From contig JADDOH010024938.1 in assembly GCA_016648135.1 (NCBI GenBank), forward strand, positions 26,140 to 90,139: a DNA stretch of 64,000 nt, in the 5' to 3' direction. Each line of letters starts with the position of its first letter. Positions within the stretch are counted from its first letter, which is position 1. The stretch comes from Agrypnia vestita (lineage: Eukaryota; Arthropoda; Insecta; Trichoptera; Phryganeidae). Positions 55,600 to 64,000 of this stretch are shown one piece after another. The notes under the pieces were generated by a model, which was given only the letters and a program-made list of their open reading frames with translations, ran no database searches and was not told the DNA's origin. The translations under genes were made by a program, and so were the position numbers.

Positions 55600-56090
55600 T
55601 CGAATTCTCTTGAATATTCCATAAAATTACTTTCGCATACTACATACTCGTGATATCTGGAACAAGTCTCTCGAAAAATCTTGAAAGAATTCAATTATAA
55701 ATACAACGGAGTCACGCAATGCGCAATAAATCATTCGTGATAGTGATATTACAATGCGCGATATTAGTAACAGAGCGAGCGCAATGTGCCCAGCATTATT
55801 TATACCAGCGGTATATAAAATAAAGGAATTTCCTACCGGTCTGTGAAGTCTTTCTACACGTGAACATTGTACGGAGTTTAGTGGAAAGTGATCAAAGCAA
55901 TAAAACAGCGTTAATTAGTGCGAAATAAGAAACAGTGCAATAATAAGTGTGCGAAATATTATGAAAAAATTTAGTGACTATAAAACTATGGTACTTTGAT
56001 TTAACTCAGATCCACTGTTTTTTTTTAGGTAATAAATTTAACTTGAAATTATTTTAGTGTGTGTGCCTCTCAGAGCTACGTCCCGTGACA
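55600..56090 (+). repeat. Solo LTR candidate
   Basis: Same family as 39470-39934. Ends tcccgtgaca at 56090. Contains ccagcggtatataaaataaagg, a likely TATA region, before the conserved gtgatcaaagcaata block. No internal region beside it. Confidence 0.55.
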
Positions 56091-56094
56091 GTAG

Positions 56095-56685
56095 AGTAAA
56101 AAAATGGACACAATTACTTATAACATGACAGGCACTGGTAAGACCAGGTTAACCAGACGTAGCAAGATGATCGCCATTATTATTTTTTTAAAATGACTAA
56201 ACAGGAGAAGTTATCTGTTTTAATAGCTACTTAGAGCTGTCATCATGTATGCATATTTCAATAAAATCAAATGCATGGGTCGGATATTAGCAATTAGTGA
56301 TATGTTTTAAACAAAACTAAGCATAACTAATCGAAGTGAATTGCGATGAGAGAGCTTTACGTAGTGAGGTGAACGTTAGCATATTCAATGCAAGCGATCA
56401 TAAGGGTTGTAGATATATTAAACATGTCTCACAGAGACGAAATTACATTTTTTATGGGAAAGTAGGTATTCTATCATTTTAGATTTTATAAATGAAAATT
56501 ATTGTGTTTTATGGTAGGCCAAATTAAATATTTAAAAAAAAAATTAGAAAAGACACACATTTTGCGCTAATGCATTATAAAAATAACTATCGATAGAAGA
56601 TGCCAGAAATTAATCTTTTAGAAAACACATTATTATTGTGAAATTGCAATTTCAGAACAAAGTTCTTTGAATCATTAAACAAATT
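56095..56685. other. No gene; one foldback-family end
   Basis: 56405-56460 (tgtctcacagagacgaaat...) is the left end of the family at 21060-21573. No right end close by. Confidence 0.5.
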
Positions 56686-56689
56686 TTTA

Positions 56690-56942
56690 TTAATCAGTTA
56701 GAAAAGACATACAGAAAAATCAAATAAACGAAAAAATATTTTAAACCATTTTTATTAATCAATTAGAAAAGACATACAGAAAAAATCAAATTAACGAAAA
56801 AATATTTTAAATGCCGCCGGGACTCGAACCACGGACCTCCAATCCTATCCGGGAATGGCGCATTGTCCAATTTCGCCACGGCACTCTGATAAGTTAACGA
56901 AAATTTTTCAACCTTATATGTAGTCTCTTTTTAATTGATTAA
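56690..56942 (-). repeat. tRNA-core element, copy D
   Basis: On the minus strand the tRNA-like module is at 56812-56887: A box tggcgaaattgg, B box ggttcgagtcc, TGCCG/CGGCA acceptor pairing. It differs from the modules of copies A/B and C, while the framework (catataagg.. upstream, aatattttttcgtt..ttttctgtatgtct downstream) is the same. The downstream framework is tandemly duplicated (taatcagtta 56690 and ttaatcaatta 56755). Confidence 0.75.
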
Positions 56943-56944
56943 CA

Positions 56945-57615
56945 TTTTTATTCCATTTTTATAGCAATCCACTTTTTATAAAAAATATTTTAACTACTAC
57001 CAGGAATCAAATCAAGTAATAAATAGTACAAAAACTCCATTGTGAAACAACTTTAAATTCTTTTTGACTGCCTGTCTAATATAATTGACCTTAATTAATC
57101 AAACGAACCGAGGTCAATTGTATTAATAATTATGGCCCAAGTTTGGGGTCACTATTAATTTTGTTTGTATATGAATAATTCCTCGAAGTTCGGAGGTGAG
57201 TTGCTCTCCCATACGCCCGACTTCCCGCCCAGAGGCCCAACTTAGCCAAGAAGTCCGTAAATTTTTGAATGGCAGAAGTTAAGCGGGACCTGTTTCGCTG
57301 GAATTTCATATTAATAAAGGTCGTCTAAATTCCAGGATCCGGGTTGAGTTACGCCCGCATTACGCGGGTCTTCAGATCTTCATCACCGCCCTCTGAGGGA
57401 GGAAGGCTCTCCACGCGAACGGATCCCGCTTTGATATTATTTGGGGGAAGTATTAATGGTTGCGGTCGCGGACGTATTCAAGTGCCTTGTCAAGTTATTA
57501 ATTGTCTTAAAGACGTTTAAGATACATTTAGAGTTTATTGATAAATTGTCAGAGTTTTTCATTTGTTTTAAAATGAGACACAGAAATCTGGATACAAAAA
57601 AAGCTATACCACTAT
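56945..57615. other. No gene; unique-looking stretch
   Basis: 57150-57440 is GC-balanced and non-repetitive (gagttgctctcccatacgcc, caccgccctctgagggagg). No recognisable frame. Confidence 0.4.
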
Positions 57616-57619
57616 CAGC

Positions 57620-57991
57620 AATTGTATCACGAGAGTCTAACTGCGCATTATAAAAGTCTCTCGAACGGTCTCAATGATTCTAGCATCAACTGGACAATAT
57701 TCTTCATTAGAAATATGGAGAGACTAGTAGAACGTTCTCGAAGCATCGCGAAATCTGCGTCTTGTATAAAAAACGAGCGGGCGCGCGCAGTGAGTTGTTA
57801 TGACAGCGCGACATAGAAGACCACAGAAAAGTGAACCGTTCAATTGTGGCAGCAGTGTATAGGGACGACAATAAATTAAGAGAGGAACTAACAGGAATTT
57901 GGAAAGAATTGACGTGAATCACTGCGAAATATTCTAGAATAATTAATGTAAATGGTGCTCCGGTAAAATCCGTATCCAGTGACTTCGTGTG

Positions 57992-58048
<57 letters not shown>

Positions 58049-58089
58049 TTAATATTTCATTTACCTCCTGCAGCCACGACCCCATGACA
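57620..58089 (+). repeat. Solo LTR candidate with (TA)n
   Basis: Ends cctcctgcagccacgaccccatgaca at 58089. A TATA-like ttgtataaaaaacgag precedes a GC-rich start region gcgggcgcgcgcagtg. A (TA)n run lies at 57996-58042 inside. The left end is uncertain. The open frames here are not genes. Confidence 0.5.
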
Positions 58090-58189
58090 ATATATTTCCA
58101 CTTTAATTAAAAATATTTTCAGCCGGTAACTAAGGGTGCATCTGTAAGTTGTGAGGAGTGTTAAAAACTTAAATAATAAAACATATTGT

Positions 58190-58380
58190 GTAAGTAGCCG
58201 AGTAGCTTGTTGGTCTCGTGGTTAGGACACTCGCCTCGTGATCCAACGGTCGCGGGTTCGAACCTCACTCCAGACTAGAAATTTTGTCCTATTTTCATAG
58301 CACAAGCGTTTAGCTTAGTTTGAAAATAGTAAGAATATTGATATGACACGTATTCCGTGTTCGCATCTCTATTTAAAAAA
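58190..58380 (+). repeat. tRNA-derived SINE-S, copy 2 (most complete)
   Basis: The head resembles a tRNA (tagcttgttggtctcgtggttagg as A-box region, gggttcgaacc as B box). The body follows from agactag and matches 23088-23225 and 63891-64000. It ends ttcgcatctctatttaaaaaaaa. The head plus A tail indicates pol III transcription and LINE-assisted insertion. Confidence 0.85.
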
Positions 58381-58682
58381 AATATATATTTCAACTCGAT
58401 TTACAAAAATAATACTTACGGGTTTCTGCTTAAATAATAAGTTGAAAATATTGTAACATCAATGTCCTAATACTAATCAATCATTATGGAGTTAGCGACT
58501 TCAAAGATTCCATTTAAAAAAACATTTCTGAGCTGTCTTCTGCTAAACTAAGTGCATTCTCTTTCATACAGATCACATAAAATGATAAAATAATATACAG
58601 AAAGTTATGCTTTAAATGTCTGCAATCTCTGCACTAAAATAAATGTATTGAGTTTATGTGAAGCCTGGAATTGGCAAAAGAG

Positions 58683-59240
58683 GAATGAAAGTAGACTGAA
58701 CCTTTGTTCTCAGTATATTGTTCAGCTGCTCATCTCGGCACAGGTTCTTCCTAGTGAGATGAGCGGCTCCATCCCCTATGTCATGTAACAAGATGAAGAT
58801 AAATAAAATAAATAAAATAAATGAATAAATGCGGTAGAAATGCGGTCACTAAGACGCTTGTGTGGAAAATCTTTGGTCGATAGAGTAAAGAATGAACAAA
58901 TTAGACGTGAATACAATGCTGGATGTAGTGTGGTAGATAGAATAAAGAAAGGAGTGCTGAGATGGTTTGGTCATGTGGAACGTATGAACGAGGAAAGGAT
59001 GGTTAAGAAAATATATGGGGCGAGTGTTGAAGGCAACAGAAATAGAGGGCATCCGCGAAAGACCTGGCATGATCAGATACAACAAGTGTTTGAGCATGGC
59101 CCTGTTAAAAGCCGCAACAACCGTAGAACTTGTATGAGACGATGTATGAATGTGGCCGAAGCAAAAGTGGTGTGCCAGGATAGAAGAGTGTGGCGTTCAA
59201 TCCTCTCTGCCTACCCTTGCGGGGAAACGGCGTGATGGTT
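58683..59240 (+). pseudogene. LINE-A copy 4: intact C-terminal frame, nested insertion
   Basis: 58840-59235 is an unbroken frame: MRSLRRLCGKSL, WFGHVERMNEERM, RGHPRKTWHDQIQ, SRNNRRTCMRRCMNVAEAK, YPCGETA, then a gttagttag tail. The LINE part begins at 58683 (aggaatgaaagtagactgaa) but is interrupted at about 58704-58828 by an A-rich-tailed insertion. It is the youngest of the four LINE-A copies but still lacks the catalytic RT region. Confidence 0.85.
58704..58828 (+). mobile_element. Small retro-insertion inside LINE-A
   Basis: About 125 bp not present in the other LINE-A copies. It contains gctgctcatctcgg...gagatgagcggc, which can fold, and ends in an aaataaaataaataaa tail. tgaa occurs on both sides, a possible short target duplication. 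Looks like a SINE or the 3' end of another LINE. Confidence 0.65.
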
Positions 59241-60400
59241 AGTTAGTTAAGTTTAACAATGATTAATCGCATGTGGTGGGATGCTATTACAGTAGTTGGA
59301 GTGAAAAGCTGTTGACATCCTCCAACAGCGACGGAAGAGTGGTAACGCAGTGGTGGGCGGTATTAGGGGATACGCAATCCTCTGATCTCTGCGTTTCCAT
59401 CGGCGTTTCTCTTACTTTCATCTCATCAAATTCGCTTCTTGATGACTGCATCCTTATTTACTTGTTCACTAACCAGTGATGAAATAAAAATAAAGAATAT
59501 CAGTGAATAAATACGATAATTCCTTATTCTAGTCTAAAAATATAGTCAACAAAGAAACATATTACAATTATTTTATATAACAGAGAATTTAATTTGTTCA
59601 TGGCACGCGTACCTTTTATTAAATTATTTAATATTAAATTATGTTAGGAAGCTGCGAATCGATAATTTTTCATATGCAACGGTTGATTAATATCATAAAC
59701 GACAAGTGTAATTGAATTCCACACATTTTTGTAAATCTATTTCGTTTGTCGTGTTATCGAGAATTGATGCGCACGGCTCAATCTCTGATATTATTGAATA
59801 CCAATCATACTCGGGGCAATTAGTTAACAGTAATAATGTATTCATTCACCAGAAGATACAAGGTATGCGTGTGCGCGTAGAACAGAGAGAATATTCATCA
59901 CCAGGCCCCTACACTACCCCGAAATCGTTTTAGGAGAGGGTGCATTTTTTTTTGGCCACCGAGTATTATATGCATGACTGTCACCATAATTGAATGTATG
60001 CATATATACATGAAGGGATTAGAAGTAAAGGCGTCACTACCCATTAGGCAAAATTTAGATAAACGTTTTTGAAAATGACTTTAAAGCCATAGCAGAAGTT
60101 TTAAAATTTGTATCCTGTTCGTCAAATACTTCTTATATACAAAAATATGCAGAATATTTTGAGTATGTCCAAATTTTTCAGAAGAGAACTGGATTTTTGT
60201 CACAGGGACATCGATGTCGCTAATGAGACATTGATTTTTTTGGAGTTTTTTTTAGAAATATACTTTATCTGTGTAATGAAATTCATCCGAATTACTCGCA
60301 TTACACTAGGATAAGTCAGAAATATTATTTCATTTTTTAATAAACTCATTTTTACCAGTATTTACACAGATGATGTATATTGTTAAAAAACTCAAAAAAA
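59240..60400. other. No gene recognised
   Basis: 59258-59490 is GC-balanced and ends in an A-rich tail (gatgaaataaaaataaag), perhaps a retroelement 3' end. A 73-codon frame at 59712-59933 shows no motif. Confidence 0.4.
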
Positions 60401-60404
60401 TCAA

Positions 60405-60725
60405 TATAGGTAGATGTCTCATTAGCGACATCTGTGGTCATTCAAGGGGAATAAAAAAGCTTTGGTGCCGGCCGCGCTGAGGATCATTACAACTCAAATG
60501 TAAAACGTGGCGTATATAATTTAAATATATACAACTTCCAAAAATTAGTAGACATGATATTCTATCATGGGTGGAAATAGCGAACATTACACTGTGTAAA
60601 GTGATCACTTAAGCCAGTCATACGATAAGTCGTAAGTCCTTTGTACACCCAAAAGACTTCTATACCTACTTTCCCATAAAAATACAGTTTCGCCTCTGTG
60701 AGACATCTATAATGTACATTGATTG
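60405..60725. repeat. Foldback-family copy (TGTCTCACAGAGACG)
   Basis: Matches 21240-21575: attagcgacatctgtgg, caacttccaaaaattagta.gacatg, atattctatcatggtggaaat, gtgatcacttaagcc, cttctatacctactttccc, and the right end ctctgtgagacatctataatgtaca. The left end is altered. Confidence 0.7.
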
Positions 60726-61195
60726 ACAAAAATATGCTTTCAAAATCAGTCATCAATAATTGTGAAAATGACATTCTTTGCCAGATGATCATATTCAAGA
60801 ACGCTGTACTATATTCTCGTCGTACGAAAATTGGCATTTTCGCTTCTAATTCTCTCATATCTTATATAAAGTTCCTGCTCTTCAGCAAGCAGTTCGGGTC
60901 AACATTGCAAAGGCGTTTACTCACAACTGTTGACGGATTTTCCAACAAGTCACTTTGGTCGCTGTTCGCTCGAAAGTTCTCTATTAATTTTCTGGTGCAA
61001 GAACTCGCATTTATGCACCACTGATCCTCTAAGAACTCCGCCCTCGCCACCCATGTCGCGCATTCAAAGTTCTGCCAAAGACGAGCGACAAATTTCAAGT
61101 TGCAACTTCAGCTCATTTAATCCAAATGCATCTGCGTGCTTGGGAAAGGGGATAAAATGCTTTTCATCCCCAAAATACTACCATAAAGCGTAACC
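60726..61195 (-). other. Open region on minus strand, unrecognised
   Basis: Two consecutive minus-strand frames (61098-60862, then 60858-60565) read through without repeats, for example WVARAEFLEDQWCINASSCT, but I recognise no family. The plus strand is also open. It could be a piece of a transposon protein. No function is suggested. Confidence 0.25.
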
Positions 61196-61244
61196 TGGGT
61201 GGGATATATTTTTTAATAGTATTGTCACGCAACTGTAGAAAAAT

Positions 61245-61620
61245 TATAGAACACGGCATAATTGCGTGGGGAGGAGCAACTATGAGTGCACTCAATCCAA
61301 TTATTGCAACTCAAAAAATTGCTGTAAAAGTAATCCTCAAAACCTCAATTATAACAAGGACATGAAATATTCAACAAATTCGATATAAAACAAATTTATG
61401 CGAATACTTCTCCTTAATACACATACAAATACAAAAATACAAAGTTTAAACCAACTCAAACAATAATTACCACAAGGTCAAACAAACTCAATCTACAAAT
61501 CCCAAGGTTAGATACCACGTACGGACAAAGGAGCTATAACTATTTTGGACCCAAATTACTTAATTGCATGCTTGACGAATTAAAAAAATCCGGGCTAACC
61601 ACAATTTACAACCCTAACTA
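61245..61620 (+). pseudogene. LINE-F: RT C-terminal remnant
   Basis: EHGIIAWGGATMSALNPIIA, QKIAVKVILKTS, stop, then TTRSNKLNLQIPRLDTTYGQ, RSYNYFGPKLLNCMLDELKK and stop. GIIAWGxA...L...QK.xxK and TRxxxxLxxPxxxTxxGQRSxxYxGPxLxN are Jockey/I-like post-catalytic blocks. Related in layout to LINE-E at 17690. Confidence 0.8.
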
Positions 61621-62630
61621 AAATACAAAATAAAACAGTGGATCCAAAACAAGGGGAGAGATAAAATAGGCACTCTAACACAATATAACCTCATAAAATA
61701 TATGATATATTTTCTATTTGTTTTTTTAAACACTTTATTATCTATTTATTATGTTTTGAACCTACACAATATTGTAAACTATGCCTGTCTCAATACAGAT
61801 ATTTCTATTGAAACAGGCACAGTCCAAACAAAATTTTATACTTAAAATTAAATAGAAATAAATAAATAAAAATGAATTACAAATAATCAAGGATTGTTCA
61901 GCTTTCTGGGAGATTTACACTAAATTAATTACTTTAAAAGTTTAGAAATAAGTCCATCATACTTAAATATTCACGAAATGACAGCCCGACACATACATTT
62001 CAATAGTTTTTTTCAAAAATCATAGAAAGAATAGCGGCGTCTTCACACAACAATAGTTACATTATCTCTCACAACCCCTTTCAGAAAGTCAACTCATCGT
62101 AGTGAGTTTCACACTGCAATAAAAGGCCCTTTTTAGGGCTGCAGTCAGAATTTGTTCTATCCAGCCGACTATAAGAGTACACGCAATATACACGTTGGCG
62201 TATTACATTTAATTTTTCTGTGTCTTTCATTAATTTCTCATATTTGTTGCTGAAGTGGGGCTAACAGGAACTACTCATTTCAATCCTCAATTAGTCCTTC
62301 CTCTAACTTAAACCCGAAGAAGGTAAAATCTTCAAAAAATTAAGGATATTGAGGACCCTTTCCCAAGTAACGAATTGGGCCTTGATGAGCTTTTAATGAG
62401 ATTTTCGTTTCAAAACAAGATCATATTTCGATATCCGGAATAATAAGCTCTCATTATATTCATAGAGGAGATACAGATATTTGGTTTCATAGTTCTCTTA
62501 TTTCATGATTTTTCTATGAAAAACGTTAAACATCAGCTTATTGGTAATTGTAATGTACTTTCCGTTCATCTGTTAACGAAATTGATACTTGTTATTTATA
62601 GTTCTGTAACTTCTAAAACTTATATACATA
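61620..62630. other. No gene recognised
   Basis: AT-rich. aacagg.acag.c pairs near 61783-61822 (gcctgtctcaatacag / gaaacaggcaca) form a weak inverted repeat. Otherwise unassigned. Confidence 0.45.
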
Positions 62631-62638
62631 GTTGTAGT

Positions 62639-63150
62639 TAGGGAATGCAATCCCGATCCCGCGAGATCTCGAGGCATTTTACGAGGTCAATCCCAAACCG
62701 AAAAATCGGACGAGATTATCGGGATTGATCAGCATTTTTTATGTTTTGTAAGTTTAATTGTATATGTCTATAGAGCTTTTAGTAAGTACTTAAAATTTAT
62801 GTTCATTTCGCATTCAAATAATGAAAATAGCTTTGAATAATATTTGCTGTATTTTATCAACCTAACATAGTAATAAAAACTACCATTAGTTAGTAGTTTT
62901 TACTCTACTACATTGACTGATTGATCCTTGGAAAAAGACCTATAAAAACTTTAATGCAATGATTAATAATGAACATTTTATTAAAATTGCTGATATAAAA
63001 ATACAAGGCATTGTCGTTAATTGCTATTCAGCTCTATAAACAACAAAAAAACACAAAAGGATCCCGATCCGTGAGAGATCCCGCGGGATTGGAAATTCTA
63101 ATCTCAAGGGATCCCGAAAGGGCAATCCCGACTCAGGATTGCGTTCCCTA
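62639..63150. mobile_element. hAT-type non-autonomous element, 512 bp
   Basis: Ends TAGGGAATGCAATCC (62639) and GGATTGCGTTCCCTA (ends 63150), with perfect 8-bp duplication GTTGTAGT at 62631-62638 and 63151-63158. Both subterminal zones are packed with atcccg / cgggat words (62650-62730 and 63060-63135). No coding content. Confidence 0.9.
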
Positions 63151-63885
63151 GTTGTAGTTACTAGATGTCAAATCTTGGTGTCATACGAAGGCTATATACA
63201 AGGCCCTACAAATATCAAGCGGTGATTTCAATTTTGATTGTTCTCCAGATCGAAATATCAACACGAGATTCAATTCAACGAAGTTTTTCAAGAATATTAA
63301 ATGCGCCGTGCCTCCTCTAACCCTATTAGTACTACTACTTTATTATACATCAGAATGACTTATATAAAAATTCTAATGGACGTACGCCTTCCAGAATTAT
63401 CCACTCCATATTCCCGGCAGCCATTAGGGAAATATTGATTTTCCTGGAGAGTGGTTATTCTTTAAGGGCTAAATTATAACTGACAGAATGTCTGCTGCTA
63501 CACAAATAATCCATTGACTGGCAGAAAGCAGTGGGCTGTCGCCGATTGCTATTTCTGGGGCCTGCGGCCATGGCCAGTGCCTCTGGAATATTGATAAAGC
63601 AGTGAGTGAAAAAAAGCTAATATAATATATGCAATTATTTTATATAACTAATAAAAGTTGCTCTGTCTAATGTAGTGTTTTTTTTAGTTTTTTTATTTAT
63701 TAGAGACAGTAACAGAATAATAGGTACATGATACTCTGATAATCTGCACTGCAAATGCTTCCTAGACTAGCAAACAGATACGAGCAAATGGACGTCTTTG
63801 CCAATAACTGTATTATATCCGAACATATATTAAAAGGTGTACTAGATTACTAGTATTTTTATTTATTTTTTTTTTTATTAAATTT
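63151..63885. other. No gene; unique-looking stretch
   Basis: 63380-63600 is GC-balanced and non-repetitive in this window (gaaagcagtgggctgtcgcc, gggcctgcggccatggcc). No recognisable frame. Confidence 0.4.
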
Positions 63886-63890
63886 TTTAA

Positions 63891-64000
63891 AAAAAAATAG
63901 AGATGTGAACACGGAATACGTGTCACATCAATATTCTTACTATTTTCAAACTAAGCTAAACGCTTGTGCTATGAAAATAGGACTAACTTGCTAGTCTGTT
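63891..64000 (-). repeat. tRNA-derived SINE-S, copy 3, cut by window end
   Basis: Minus-strand body of the SINE at 58190-58380 (tagagatgtgaacacgg...gctagtct), with the A tail at 63845-63895. The tRNA-like head would lie beyond the window. Confidence 0.85.

Noticed and set aside
58200..58270. tRNA gene
   Set aside because: The head is followed directly by a SINE body present in two other copies, and the anticodon arm does not pair.

Overview
The window looks like AT-rich, repeat-dense intergenic or intronic DNA of an insect. I base this on the combination of a cecropia-type mariner, piggyBac-, pogo- and hAT-like remnants, several insect-style non-LTR retrotransposon tails, solo LTRs and tRNA-derived short elements. 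I cannot name the order or species from sequence alone. I recognise no host protein-coding gene, no rRNA gene and no convincing functional tRNA gene in 64 kb. Nearly every open frame with a recognisable relative is a decayed transposable-element fragment.

Layout. 0-2 kb: a frameshifted mariner and a LINE tail. 2-6 kb: small repeats with hammerhead-like motifs and microsatellites. 6-13 kb: Penelope-like (PLE) remnants, two solo-LTR-like blocks and an inverted pair of tRNA-containing short elements. 14-18 kb: LINE fragments and a mariner end. 19-24 kb: a piggyBac-like deletion derivative (TTAA target), a hAT MITE with an 8-bp target duplication, a foldback with TTAA ends, and a TIR element between long direct repeats. 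24.8-25 kb: a 109-nt pure pyrimidine tract. 28.6 kb: a 115-nt foldback containing a perfect 25-bp stem. 31-36 kb: a pogo-like element, an AACTAGCTG-ended repeat and a second mariner with both TIRs. 38-40 kb: LINE, MITE, LTR and tRNA-like element. 41-46.4 kb: a cluster of PLE-type inverted arms carrying hammerhead cores, one pair enclosing a GIY-YIG endonuclease remnant. 47-55 kb: more LINE tails, a hAT-like element and a solo LTR. 55-64 kb: LTRs, tRNA-like element, SINE, a LINE copy with a nested insertion, and a hAT-type non-autonomous element.

The most interesting signal is the recurrence, in at least six unrelated-looking repeat families, of one RNA architecture: CTGANGA, one extra base, a stem II whose sequence differs in each family, GAA, then a short palindrome (ACGT, ACCGGT or ACATGT) ending in a possible cleavage triplet, closed by 3-6 bp of stem I. 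This is what minimal hammerhead ribozymes of PLEs look like. The presence of PLE reverse transcriptase and GIY-YIG endonuclease remnants close by supports that reading. A second unusual signal is a short element framework that carries three different tRNA-like modules at its centre, in four copies.
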